From JAEUJM01 sp041908445 (GTDB taxonomy: Bacteria; Actinomycetota; Acidimicrobiia; Acidimicrobiales; DATDAH01): a stretch of 64,000 nucleotides of DNA. The stretch is taken from contig JAYRFK010000075.1 of assembly GCA_041908445.1 (NCBI GenBank), positions 62,001 to 126,000 on the forward strand, in the 5' to 3' direction. This document shows, piece after piece, positions 52,412 through 60,471 of the stretch (position 1 is its first letter; the number at the start of each line of letters is the position of its first letter). Under the pieces are notes generated by a model. It was not told where the DNA came from. It saw only the letters and a program-made list of their open reading frames with translations, and made no database searches. The position numbers and the translations under genes are program-made.

Positions 52412-53544
52412 GCGGTCCCACCGCGGCGGACGGTGCCGGCACGGTCCCCGGCGCCGCGCCGCGACGGCAGCGGGGCCGCAGCACGGGCGATGCCGAGGTC
52501 GACGCCGCCATCGAGCACCTGCTCGACCTCGCCGGCGCCCACGCGGACCGCGATCTGCTCTTCGACCTGTTCGCCACGGCGGTCGACCTGGCCGGTGACG
52601 ACGCCGACCGCCTCGACCTGAAGATCGCCACCGCGGCGCTGCGAGAGATGGCGACGGCGTTCGGCATGTTCGCCCCGTACCGGTCGTACCCGAAGATCAC
52701 GATCTTCGGCTCGGCCCGCACCAAGCCGGACGACCCGCTCTACCTGCAGACCCGGGACCTCGCCGCGGCCATGGCCGCCGAGGGCTGGATGGTCATCACC
52801 GGCGCCGGCCCCGGGATCATGGCCGCCGGCATCGAGGGCGCCGGCCGCGAGCACTCGTTCGGGGTGAACATCCGCCTCCCCCACGAGCAGGAGCCCAACC
52901 CCTTCATCAAGGGCGATCCCAAGCTCGTGGCGATGAAGTACTTCTTCACCCGCAAGCTCGAGCTCATCAAGGAGTCCGACGGCTTCGTGGTGCTGCCCGG
53001 GGGCTTCGGCACCCTCGACGAGTCCTTCGAGCTGCTGACCCTCCTGCAGAACGGCAAGACCCTGCCCACGCCGGTCGTGTTCCTCGAGACGCCGGGCGGC
53101 ACCTACTGGGACGAGTGGCAGGCGTTCCTCGCCGCCGAGGTGGCCACCCGGGGCTACATCCACGACCACGACCTCGACCTGTTCCTCGTCACCGAGGACG
53201 TGGACGAGGCGGTGGCCGAGATCCGCGGCTTCTACCGGAACTACCACTCGATCCGCTGGACGGGCTCGACGCTGGTCATCCGCCTCAACGTCGCGCCCAC
53301 CAACGACGAGCTCGACGCCATCAACGACCGCTTCGGCGACCTCGCCGTCACCGGCCGCATCGAGCGCACCGGCCCGACCGGCCCCGAGGCCGCCGACGAC
53401 GACCACCCCGACCTCCCCCGCCTGGCCATCCGCTTCGACTTCAACCGCTACGGACGGCTCCGAACGCTCATCGACGCCCTCAACGCCCTCCCGTCGGCGC
53501 CGAAGCACCTCGCCCTCCCGCCCGGCCACCACGCCCCCGCCTGA
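52408..53544 (+). CDS. LOG-family nucleotide-processing protein
   Basis: 378 residues. Rossmann-like fold with PGGFGTLDE, the conserved motif of LOG/lysine-decarboxylase-like (cytokinin-activating) proteins; GSARTKPDDPLY and TGAGPGIMAAG are other blocks. The N-terminal extension (about 1-85) and C-terminal beta region make it longer than the usual 200-residue LOG. It cleaves nucleoside monophosphates such as AMP or an unusual nucleotide. Start overlaps fbiC (ATGA). Confidence 0.85.
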   Translation: MSGPTAADGAGTVPGAAPRRQRGRSTGDAEVDAAIEHLLDLAGAHADRDLLFDLFATAVDLAGDDADRLDLKIATAALREMATAFGMFAPYRSYPKITIFGSARTKPDDPLYLQTRDLAAAMAAEGWMVITGAGPGIMAAGIEGAGREHSFGVNIRLPHEQEPNPFIKGDPKLVAMKYFFTRKLELIKESDGFVVLPGGFGTLDESFELLTLLQNGKTLPTPVVFLETPGGTYWDEWQAFLAAEVATRGYIHDHDLDLFLVTEDVDEAVAEIRGFYRNYHSIRWTGSTLVIRLNVAPTNDELDAINDRFGDLAVTGRIERTGPTGPEAADDDHPDLPRLAIRFDFNRYGRLRTLIDALNALPSAPKHLALPPGHHAPA

Positions 53545-53560
53545 CCCACCGCGCGGGCGG

Positions 53561-53566
53561 TACCGT
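53561..53566 (+). promoter_or_regulatory. -10 hexamer TACCGT for the 65-aa gene
   Basis: 8-base spacer to ATG 53575. Confidence 0.45.
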
Positions 53567-53574
53567 CCCAGGGC

Positions 53575-53772
53575 ATGTGGCTGCTCGACCTGCTCGACGC
53601 CGCCGAGTTGGGCCGGAGCCTGCGGGATCTGGCGCGGGGCCTCACCCACGGTGGACGCAACCCCGGGCGCGCCGGCTCGCCCGCTCCCGGCCCGAGCCCC
53701 CGGGTGCCCCCGCCCACTCCAGCGCCCGACCCCGGCTGGGAGGCGTTCACCCCCGAGGCAACGGACTTCTGA
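53575..53772 (+). CDS. Small Pro-rich protein, unknown function
   Basis: 65 residues: a helical N-terminus (MWLLDLLDAAELGRSLRDL) followed by a Gly/Pro/Ser-rich tail. It may be a peripheral membrane or disordered protein. Evidence that it is real is the upstream TACCGT and a clean coding gap, with the stop only 4 bases from the convergent DUF6174 gene. No family recognised. Confidence 0.5.
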   Translation: MWLLDLLDAAELGRSLRDLARGLTHGGRNPGRAGSPAPGPSPRVPPPTPAPDPGWEAFTPEATDF

Positions 53773-53776
53773 ACCG

Positions 53777-54676
53777 CTATTGCACCTGGACGGTCTGGGT
53801 GACCTGCGCCCGGTAGGCGCCGCCGCCGTAGTCGACCACCTGGGGGCCCGTCATCCGGCGGCCGAGCCGCCCGTAGCGTCGGGCGATGTCGACGGGATGG
53901 TCACCGAAGGCCGGATCGAAGGCAACGAAGACCTCGACCTCACCCGGGTCGAGGCCGTCGACCCGGAAGGCGAAGCGCTGGTCGATGACCGTGGTCCGCC
54001 CGTAGGGCGCGTTGCAGGGATCGTCGTCGGGCGCCACGTCCACGGGGCACATCGCCGGCCGGTCGGCCCGCTCCAGCGTCCAATTCACATTGGCGCCGTC
54101 GGGCACCGTCGCCGTCCCCTCCACCTCGACCACTCCGACGCTCGGGCTGCGGGCGTCGGCGGTGAGCACCACCCGGGTCGATGCGTCGGCGCCCTCGTCA
54201 CCACCCACGAAGCTGGTCACCTCGTAGCCCCGCTCGTCGTCGACCGTGTCGCTGCGGCCGGCGGCGTCGAAGCGCCGCACCCGGCCGGTCGTCGGGTCGT
54301 ACTCCGCCGTGACCTCCTCGGACGCCTCGATCTCCCCCTCGATCAGGTCGAAGAGCTGCTCCATGGTCGTGAACTCGAGCTCGTCACCGTCGCCCGCCCA
54401 GCGCGGGTCCGTGATCCGCGACACGTCTACCGCAACCCCGTCCGCCACCCGCACCTCGCCGGACAGCGGCGGGCAGAAGCAGCTCCGGGTGAAGCGCCAC
54501 GTGTAGTCCTCGATCCCCGCGTCGGCCCAGCGAGCCCGCGCCGCCTCGAGCCGCGCCGCCTCGCCACCGTCATCGCCGTGCCCGAGACCGCATCCTCCGA
54601 GCACCGCGGCGACGACCAGGAGCGGCACGAGAACGTGTCCGCTGCGGCCTCTGCGTGCTCTGCGGGCGATCGTCAC
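53777..54676 (-). CDS. DUF6174-domain lipoprotein, copy 1
   Basis: 299 residues. Lipobox VLGGC anchors it outside the cell; the domain begins about WADAGIEDYTWRFTRSCFCPP and repeats in the other copy at 56636-57622. ERADRPAMCPVDVAPDDDP carries further Cys. It lacks any enzyme motif. GTG start overlaps the upstream membrane gene by GTGA. Acidic surface suggests a secreted binding protein; function unknown. Confidence 0.72.
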   Translation of the reverse strand: MTIARRARRGRSGHVLVPLLVVAAVLGGCGLGHGDDGGEAARLEAARARWADAGIEDYTWRFTRSCFCPPLSGEVRVADGVAVDVSRITDPRWAGDGDELEFTTMEQLFDLIEGEIEASEEVTAEYDPTTGRVRRFDAAGRSDTVDDERGYEVTSFVGGDEGADASTRVVLTADARSPSVGVVEVEGTATVPDGANVNWTLERADRPAMCPVDVAPDDDPCNAPYGRTTVIDQRFAFRVDGLDPGEVEVFVAFDPAFGDHPVDIARRYGRLGRRMTGPQVVDYGGGAYRAQVTQTVQVQ

Positions 54677-54981
54677 CAGTCGTCCAGCCGGGTGCCGTGT
54701 GGTCTGTAGACCGACGCGACGTCGCCGAGGAGCACCGACTGCCGGGACCCACCGCCCACCTCGAGCACCAGCCGGTTGGCCGCCTCGTCGACGTCGACCA
54801 CCCGTCCCGTCTCGGAGCGCATGCTCTTGGGGCCGAGGTACACGGTGACCGTCCGGCCCCGGTGGTGGCGCAGGAGTTCGGCCCGCGCCCGGCGCGCCCG
54901 GGGCAGCGACCATCGCCCCCGCACGATCGCCGCCACCAACACGGCGACCGCGGCGATCCCGATCACGACGCGAACGGTCAC
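54673..54981 (-). CDS. Small membrane protein
   Basis: 102 residues with an N-terminal membrane helix (about 3-21), a basic stretch and a C-terminal beta-like region (VTVYLGPKSMRSETGRVVDVD, LVLEVGGGSRQ). No family recognised. Transcribed with the DUF6174 copy 1. The 138 bases upstream (54982-55119) hold no feature I can identify. Confidence 0.6.
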   Translation of the reverse strand: MTVRVVIGIAAVAVLVAAIVRGRWSLPRARRARAELLRHHRGRTVTVYLGPKSMRSETGRVVDVDEAANRLVLEVGGGSRQSVLLGDVASVYRPHGTRLDDW

Positions 54982-55119
54982 CCCGAGATGCTCCCACGTC
55001 CCGCAACGGTCGAGGGGTCCTCCGACCGCGAGCCCGGGCGCGCCGGTGGGGCCGCGCGGGGCGGCCTCACCTGGGCTGGTGTCGGGTCGGGGGTCTCGGG
55101 TGAGCGGTGGGGGCCCGGG

Positions 55120-56403
55120 TCAGGGCTTGGTTCGTCGGCGGCGGACGCGGCCGGTGATGCCGCCGAACTTGGCCCGTTGGTGCTCTTTCCAGAGGTTGTG
55201 GCCGTCGCAGCGGGGTTTGCCGTTGGTGGCGTCGGTGGGGCCGCCGTCGATCCAGGCGAGGATGTGGTCGATCTGGCAGTGGACGGAGCGGATGGGGCAG
55301 GTGGGGTCGTCGCAGGTGGGGAAGGCGATCATCTCGGCGTCGCGTTGCGCTCCGGTGAAGAACCGTCGGTGGCGGCTGTAGTTGAGGGGGTGGCCGTTCT
55401 CGTCGACGGCGAGCACGGCGATCCAGCCGGCGATGGACGCCCAGACGGCTTGTTCGGGGGTGACGGGGGTGCCGTCCGCGAACTCGCAGCGTCGTTCGAA
55501 CGGGTAGCGGTGCTGGTCGGGGTCGTCGCCGCGGATCGCGGCGAGGATGCGGGCGAGGGCGACGAGGTAGGTGGCGTGGTCGCACACGATGGTGGTGCCC
55601 AGCGACCGCTGCGCGGGGACGCCGTCGTGGTCGCGGGACGCTTCGGCCATGACGCCGAGTGCGTCGTGGCGGCGCTGGGCGGGGGTGCGCCACAGGTCGT
55701 TGACGGTGGCGGCGTCGCCGAGGCGTTGCCTCGCTTCAGCCCAGTCGGCGTCGAGGAGTTGTCGGTAGCGGCGGCCGAGCTCGGTGTTGAACACGTGGTA
55801 CGTGAGCGGTTCGAGCCACCCGTCGACCTGGCCCATCCCCTCGAAGGTCTGCGAGGCGTGGAGGCGGCGTTCCTCGTAGTTCGACAGGGCCCGCTTCTCG
55901 GTGCCCTCGGGGTCGACGACCTCGCGCCAGCGGCGGACCTCGACGGCGAACTCGTCGAACCGCAGCGTGCGGGCCTTGTCGACCAGCAGCTCCTCGTCGC
56001 GGGCGAACTCGGGGGCAAACGCCTTGAGGTTCACCCGGCACAGGTACTGCACGTGGTCGATCGAGATCTCGCCGAGCTCGAACGCCGCCATCGTGTGGGG
56101 CATCGTGCGGAGCTTGCGGCCCAGCCCGACCCGCCACCGCACGTCCTCCAACGGCCGGTTGGTCAGGTAGGCGATGCGCAGCGCGGCGGACTGGGCGCTG
56201 GTGGCCTTCCACTCCTTGGCCGCGTCGTAGGCGGCGAGCGCCTCGACCTCGGCGGCATCCAGCATCGAGCGGACCTCGCTGATCGTCACCAACGAGGCCT
56301 CGAGGGTGGCGGCGGGCTCGTTGGCCCACACCACACCCCGGACCTTCTCGGTCGTTTCTCGCAGATGGTCCAGCTCGACACGCACCACGGCCTCTCCCAA
56401 CAC
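55120..56403 (-). CDS. HNH endonuclease with DUF222 domain (13E12-type)
   Basis: 427 residues. DUF222-like N-terminal region with HNH nuclease motif near the C-terminus: CDDPTCPIRSVHCQIDH, followed by GGPTDATNGKPRCDGHN. Such proteins are spread in actinobacterial genomes as repeated, probably mobile genes. The coordinates given use the upstream GTG; an in-frame GTG about five codons later (near 56388) has GGGAGAGG just upstream and may be the real start. It sits between the two DUF6174 genes, consistent with insertion. Confidence 0.85.
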   Translation of the reverse strand: MLGEAVVRVELDHLRETTEKVRGVVWANEPAATLEASLVTISEVRSMLDAAEVEALAAYDAAKEWKATSAQSAALRIAYLTNRPLEDVRWRVGLGRKLRTMPHTMAAFELGEISIDHVQYLCRVNLKAFAPEFARDEELLVDKARTLRFDEFAVEVRRWREVVDPEGTEKRALSNYEERRLHASQTFEGMGQVDGWLEPLTYHVFNTELGRRYRQLLDADWAEARQRLGDAATVNDLWRTPAQRRHDALGVMAEASRDHDGVPAQRSLGTTIVCDHATYLVALARILAAIRGDDPDQHRYPFERRCEFADGTPVTPEQAVWASIAGWIAVLAVDENGHPLNYSRHRRFFTGAQRDAEMIAFPTCDDPTCPIRSVHCQIDHILAWIDGGPTDATNGKPRCDGHNLWKEHQRAKFGGITGRVRRRRTKP

Positions 56404-56635
56404 CGATCAGACAGGAAAAGGCAGCCAGCACTCCAGGCCCCGCTCGTGGCGGCCGGCCCGATACTTCGCCCGTGCTGTGGACTGCGGCGCCGTCTCAGCG
56501 CCGATCAGGGCTGCGAACTGATGTTCGATACCGTAGCCGACAACACCCACCCCCGCAAGCGAAAACCCCGGAATCTCGGGGTTTCCGCCCCTTCCTCGAG
56601 GGGGAGCGGGCCGAGCCGTCGCCGCTCCACGCCGG
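56404..56635. other. 232-base intergenic stretch with a hairpin
   Basis: Contains the minus-strand terminator at 56562-56584 and otherwise non-coding sequence. It is somewhat AT-richer than its surroundings. No promoter of the TANNNT type in the expected place is visible for the HNH gene. Confidence 0.5.
56562..56584 (-). terminator. Intrinsic terminator after DUF6174 copy 2
   Basis: On the minus strand AAACCCCG-AGATTC-CGGGGTTTT forms an eight-base stem followed by T residues, 52 bases after the stop of the gene at 56636. Confidence 0.75.
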
Positions 56636-57622
56636 TCAGCCGGCGGCGCCGCCCCAGGCCTCGTTGACCAGGGTGGCGTCGGGCAGGGTCACCCGGGTGC
56701 CGTCCGGCTTCTCGACCACGAGGCCGGTGAGGTGGACGGTGACGCGGTCGGTGTGGGCGTCGGGGCCAGGCACGGGGCCGTCGAAGGTGATCGTGCCGGC
56801 CACGACGGGCAGCGACGCCGTCACCCGGCGCTCCGGCGTCCCGGGCGGCACCAGGTCGTTGCACCAGTTGGCGAAGAGGTGCTCGCCGCGGAGCACCGCG
56901 ACCTCCCAGGCCGGGTCGGGCAGCGTGACGGTGGCGGCCGGGTCGCCGGCAGGGGCCACGAAGTCCGCCGTGAGCCCGAGGGTCTGCGCCGCGTTCGACC
57001 CCTGGAAGCCGTGGCCGCAGGGGAAGGACTCGGTCAGGTCGAGCCGGGCGAGCGACGGGCGGTGCTGGGCATCCGGCACGAAGCTGAGCACGTCGTAGCC
57101 AAGCTCGTCGTCGACCCCGGTGGTGATCCGGTCGGCCGTGAAGCTCCGCACCTGGCCGGTCACCGGGTCGTAGTCGACCGTCACCTCGTCCGACCGCTCG
57201 ATCTCGTCGGCGATGACGCCGTACAGCTCCTCCATGGTCGCGAAGTCGAGGTCCTCGGCGTGGCCGTACTCGATCGCGATCGACGACCGGTCCGCCTCGC
57301 CGCCCTCCACCCGCACCTCGGTCGTCATCGGCGGGCAGAAGCAGACCCGCCGGAACGTCCAGCGGTAGTCGTCGATCCCTGCCGCAGCCCACCGCTCCTC
57401 CGCCGCGGCGAGCCGGGCCGACTCGTCGCCCTTCGGGTCGATCTCGGGCAGCGTGGTCGAGCCGCCGGACGCTCCCGTGCTCCCGCCAGACGAGCACGCG
57501 CCCGCCACCAACGCGGCGGCGACGACGAGCCCGGCGAGGAGGCGCACACCGGTCCGACGTTCACCGGAGTGTCGTCGGTTCCGGACGTGTCCCGAGGTGG
57601 TCGTGCCCACCGGCTCAGGCAC
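56636..57622 (-). CDS. DUF6174-domain lipoprotein, copy 2
   Basis: 328 residues. Lipobox VAGAC. WAAAGIDDYRWTFRRVCFCPP matches copy 1 (53777), as does the middle (TMEELYGVIADEIERSDEVTVDYDPVTG). The C-terminal third diverges. Start overlaps the upstream gene by eight bases. The two copies around the HNH gene look like a duplication or an insertion between tandem paralogues. Function unknown. Confidence 0.74.
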   Translation of the reverse strand: MPEPVGTTTSGHVRNRRHSGERRTGVRLLAGLVVAAALVAGACSSGGSTGASGGSTTLPEIDPKGDESARLAAAEERWAAAGIDDYRWTFRRVCFCPPMTTEVRVEGGEADRSSIAIEYGHAEDLDFATMEELYGVIADEIERSDEVTVDYDPVTGQVRSFTADRITTGVDDELGYDVLSFVPDAQHRPSLARLDLTESFPCGHGFQGSNAAQTLGLTADFVAPAGDPAATVTLPDPAWEVAVLRGEHLFANWCNDLVPPGTPERRVTASLPVVAGTITFDGPVPGPDAHTDRVTVHLTGLVVEKPDGTRVTLPDATLVNEAWGGAAG

Positions 57623-58064
57623 CGGGCGCCGGCACGGGCCAAACGCCCCGGCGGCGGAGCTCGGCGTAGTAGCCGTCAGGGTGGAACACGGCCTCGCGCA
57701 CCTTGCGGCGCTTGGCCAGCTCGGGACTGGCGGGGTCGGTGATCAGCTGCACCGTGCGGTACGTGACCAGCACGCACCACGAACCCTCCTCCGGGAGGTT
57801 CTCGACGAGCCGGGCCGCGAGGCCCGGCGCCTCGCGGCGGTTGAGCTCCTCGAGCCAGCGGCCGACCGCCACGGCGATGATCTCGTCGGCGCGGTACTCG
57901 TCATCCGCCTGCCCCGAGCGCCGGCGAGGGCCGGTCGGCAGCACGAGACGTCGCCACCGCTCGAGCTCCTCGACCGTGCAGCCGAGCACCTCGGCGTCCT
58001 CGTCGGTCGAGAGCCGGCGGCGTGCTTCGGTCGCCCCCGACGCTCGTCCGTCCGATGTCCCCAT
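57615..58064 (-). CDS. Conserved hypothetical protein with possible HTH
   Basis: 149 residues. STDEDAEVLGCTVEELERWRR resembles a MerR-like helix-turn-helix; the C-terminal part carries charged helices and no known domain. ATG without Shine-Dalgarno, 7 bases after TACGGT, gives the start. It heads the unit leading to DUF6174 copy 2. Whether it regulates that gene is inferred. Confidence 0.6.
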   Translation of the reverse strand: MGTSDGRASGATEARRRLSTDEDAEVLGCTVEELERWRRLVLPTGPRRRSGQADDEYRADEIIAVAVGRWLEELNRREAPGLAARLVENLPEEGSWCVLVTYRTVQLITDPASPELAKRRKVREAVFHPDGYYAELRRRGVWPVPAPGA

Positions 58065-58071
58065 TTCGGCA

Positions 58072-58077
58072 ACCGTA
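58072..58077 (-). promoter_or_regulatory. -10 hexamer TACGGT, leaderless promoter of the gene at 58064
   Basis: 7-base spacer to ATG 58064, in the 72-base space divergent to the HAD gene. Confidence 0.5.
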
Positions 58078-58136
58078 CGGGTGCGGGACGCGACGGGCAG
58101 CGCCGCATCTGCCGCACGGACGGCACCCTGGGAGGC

Positions 58137-58631
58137 ATGACCGTCGCCAGGGAGGCTCGCCCCGTCGTCTACCTCGACGTCGACGGGGCGGTCAGCGCGC
58201 TCTCCGGCTCGCCCGGGTTCGGGGACGGGACGCCGCTGGAGCTCTACGGCGACGTGTTGACCGTCTCGCCGCGGCTGGGCGCCCGGCTGCGGGCGCTCGA
58301 CGCGGAGCTGCGCTGGCTGACCACCTGGGGCGTCGATGCGGACGAGATCGGCGCCGCGATGGGCCTGCCCGCCCTGACGGTGGCCGCCGAGCCGCCGATG
58401 GACGCCACCGCCGGCGGCCCCTGGAAGTTCGCCGCCGTCCGGGCCCAGGTCGGGCACGAGCGCCGGCCGTTCGTCTGGGTCGACGACGAGGCCATCCCCG
58501 ACGCGGCGGACGAGTGGCTCCGCTCGATCGACGTCCCCGGCCTGCTGGTCCGCCCTGACCCCGACCTGGGCCTCACCCCCGCCGACCTGGACGCCGTCGA
58601 GGCGTTCGTCGCCGCTCTGCCGTGGCGCTGA
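58137..58631 (+). CDS. HAD-superfamily protein (HAD_SAK_2-like)
   Basis: 164 residues. YLDVDGAVS has the DxD nucleophile pair and LRWLTTWGVDADEIGAAMGL matches the actinobacterial HAD-domain group sometimes called HAD in Swiss Army Knife RNA repair. Likely phosphatase or phosphotransferase; substrate unknown. ATG with GGGAGG just upstream. Confidence 0.75.
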   Translation: MTVAREARPVVYLDVDGAVSALSGSPGFGDGTPLELYGDVLTVSPRLGARLRALDAELRWLTTWGVDADEIGAAMGLPALTVAAEPPMDATAGGPWKFAAVRAQVGHERRPFVWVDDEAIPDAADEWLRSIDVPGLLVRPDPDLGLTPADLDAVEAFVAALPWR

Positions 58632-58640
58632 CCCCGACCC

Positions 58641-58677
58641 GGCGCATCCGACCGCACCTCGTGCGGCGCGATGCGCC
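58641..58677. repeat. Nested palindromic repeat, copy 1
   Basis: Outer stem GGCGCAT/ATGCGCC and inner stem CCGCAC/GTGCGG with a short loop. It begins just after the HAD stop and is convergent with the gene at 58818. A matching copy lies 96 bases downstream. Confidence 0.85.
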
Positions 58678-58718
58678 GAGATCAACCCAGCGCAGGGCCG
58701 CCTCCTCGCCACCCGCCA

Positions 58719-58791
58719 CTGCGCCAACCTCAACCCGGCGCAACCAACCGCACCACGTGCGGCACGATGCGCCAGATTCAGCCTGGCGCAG
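58719..58791. repeat. Nested palindromic repeat, copy 2
   Basis: Three nested stems: CTGCGCCA/TGGCGCAG (58719-58726 with 58784-58791), GGCGCA/TGCGCC (58737-58742 with 58768-58773) and CCGCAC/GTGCGG inside. The central 50 bases are a diverged copy of the first unit, with flanking CAACCCGGCGCA-like direct repeats. Confidence 0.85.
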
Positions 58792-58817
58792 CGAGGGCAC
58801 GGGCCGGCGGGGCGCCC

Positions 58818-59030
58818 TCAGTCGTCGTAGGGGTCGGTGTCGTCGGGCTCGTCGAGGAGGTGGATGGCCTTCTCGACCGCGCGGCGGGCGCGGGTGAGGC
58901 GCTTCTCGTCGACGGGCAGCTCGTGGCCGCCGGCATCGATCGACTCCCGCAGGCGGACGATGGCCAGGTCGGCCAACTCCTCGGCGATGGCCTCCAGTCG
59001 GCCCTTGATCTCGTCGAACTCCCCCGCCAT
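58818..59030 (-). CDS. Small acidic helical protein
   Basis: 70 residues, mostly helical and acidic (EFDEIKGRLEAIAEELADLAIVRLRES). No known family. The ATG overlaps the glcF stop by one base (TGATG), so it is the last gene of the glycolate operon. It may be a structural or regulatory peptide. Confidence 0.65.
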   Translation of the reverse strand: MAGEFDEIKGRLEAIAEELADLAIVRLRESIDAGGHELPVDEKRLTRARRAVEKAIHLLDEPDDTDPYDD

Positions 59031-60373
59031 CAGCGTGCTCCGTTCCCCTGCCCGCCGGGCAGGTGCTCGTCCAGGATCTCCATCGGGTGGCGCACGGTGA
59101 CGCCGGCGGCGGCGAGGTGCAGCGCGCACCCGGGGTTGGCGCTGGCCACCACGGGGGCGCCGGCGCGAGCGATGGCCCCCAGCTTGCGCTGCCGGATGGC
59201 CGAGGACAAGGCCGGCTGCGTGGCCGAGTAGGCGCCGCCGGCGCCGCAGCACAGCCCCTCGTCGTCGAGCTCGGCCACCTCGACGTACGGCGCGAGGACG
59301 GCCCGCACCGCCGGGTGCACCTTCTGGACGTGGCGCAGGTGGCACGGGTCCTGCACGGCGACGACGGGGCGCCCGCCCGATGATGCCGGCGCCGGCAGGG
59401 CGTCGAGGTGGTCGGCCAACCACTCGTGCACGTCGAGCACGCGGGCGCTGAACGCCGACGCCTCGGGAGTGCCGAGCAGGTGGCCGTAGTCCTTGAGCTG
59501 GGCGCCGCAGCCCGCCGAGTTCACGAGGATCGGGGCGTCGCCCGGCACGGCCGCCATCACCTGCTCGGCCTGGCGCCGGGCGGTGTCCACGAGGCCGGCG
59601 TGGGTGGCCAGCGCCCCGCAGCACCCGGCGGCGCCGCCGGTGGGCCGTACCCCGGCGCCCGCGGCGGTCAGCACCCGGATCGTGGCCTCGTGCACCGGCC
59701 GCTGCCAGGCGTCCATGACGCAGCCGGTGAACAGCCACACGTCGTCGCCCGTAGCCCGCAGCGGCGCCCGGCGGACGGACAGTCGCGGCAGCGCCGGCAG
59801 CCGGGACCGGAGCGACCGGCCCGACCGCTCGTCTGACGAACTGGCTCCCGATTCGATCGCCCTGGCGATCGAATCGGGAGCCAGAACGGAGGTGGTGGAT
59901 GCCGACCCGGCGGAGGCGGGCGCCGACCAGGTGGGCGCCGGCGGGACAGGAAGGAGGCGGAGGCGCTGGAGGACGGCCAGGGCGGACGAGCCCGCGAGCA
60001 GGAGGCGGTGGTGGCCGAGCAGGCGGTAGCCGACACGCCGCCACCAGGGCTGGTACCGGGTCTCGGCGGCCAGTGCCGCGCGGGTGCCCTCCATGAGCGC
60101 CCCGAAGGGCACCGCCGACGGGCAGGCGGTCTCGCAGCCCCGGCACTGCACGCACGTGTCCATGGCCTCGGTGAAGGCGGCGTCCATCGGCACGCCCTGG
60201 CGCTCGACGAGGCGCATCGCCGCGATCCGCCCGCGCGGCGACAGGGCCTCGTCGCCGGTCACCCGGAAGGTCGGGCAGTGCGGCAGGCACAGCCCGCAGG
60301 CCACGCACGACGACAGGGCATCGTCGTCGAGGCGGAGCGGCCCAGTCACCGGCGGACCGGTGGCGTCGCTCAC
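59030..60373 (-). CDS. glcF: Glycolate oxidase iron-sulfur subunit GlcF
   Basis: 447 residues. Two ferredoxin-type clusters at the N-terminus (CVACGLCLPHCP and CVQCRGCETACP), then two CCG domains (GCCGALATH and GLCCGAGG) that bind further clusters. A linker (about residues 155-190) contains a perfect 21-bp inverted repeat encoding VLAPDSIARAIESGASS, apparently inserted in frame and absent from what I know of the family. GTG overlaps the preceding mini-ORF (GTGA). Confidence 0.93.
   Translation of the reverse strand: MSDATGPPVTGPLRLDDDALSSCVACGLCLPHCPTFRVTGDEALSPRGRIAAMRLVERQGVPMDAAFTEAMDTCVQCRGCETACPSAVPFGALMEGTRAALAAETRYQPWWRRVGYRLLGHHRLLLAGSSALAVLQRLRLLPVPPAPTWSAPASAGSASTTSVLAPDSIARAIESGASSSDERSGRSLRSRLPALPRLSVRRAPLRATGDDVWLFTGCVMDAWQRPVHEATIRVLTAAGAGVRPTGGAAGCCGALATHAGLVDTARRQAEQVMAAVPGDAPILVNSAGCGAQLKDYGHLLGTPEASAFSARVLDVHEWLADHLDALPAPASSGGRPVVAVQDPCHLRHVQKVHPAVRAVLAPYVEVAELDDEGLCCGAGGAYSATQPALSSAIRQRKLGAIARAGAPVVASANPGCALHLAAAGVTVRHPMEILDEHLPGGQGNGAR
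59841..59884. repeat. Perfect 21-bp inverted repeat inside glcF
   Basis: Arms 59841-59861 and 59864-59884 are exact reverse complements with a 2-base centre. Both arms are AT-richer than the flanks. It codes in frame for part of a linker in GlcF. Likely a mobile palindromic element or an RNA hairpin. Confidence 0.95.
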
Positions 60374-60471
60374 CGGACAACCACCGGCGGCTCGCCGCCC
60401 CGGTGCAACGGCCGGACGGGGTCGAACGCCGTCGAGGTCCGCCCGGCCTGGGCCACCACCGGCGCGCTCAC
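60370..60471 (-). CDS. 33-codon mini-ORF between glcE and glcF
   Basis: GTG at 60471 overlaps the glcE stop, and its TGA overlaps the glcF GTG, each as GTGA. Peptide of 33 residues (VSAPVVAQAGRT...). It bridges the 98-base gap between glcE and glcF. It may be the remnant of a larger linker or a ribosome-coupling ORF. No homologue known; codon use is like its neighbours. Confidence 0.4.
   Translation of the reverse strand: MSAPVVAQAGRTSTAFDPVRPLHRGGEPPVVVR

Noticed and set aside
53777..55006. Longer minus-strand frame for DUF6174 copy 1, starting at 55006
   Set aside because: The upstream portion is antisense-like, and a lipoprotein signal begins at the GTGA-coupled start at 54676.
58573..58897. 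Small reading frames on both strands across the palindromic repeats
   Set aside because: Composition is Arg/His-rich and dictated by the repeats; no start with a promoter or ribosome-binding site.
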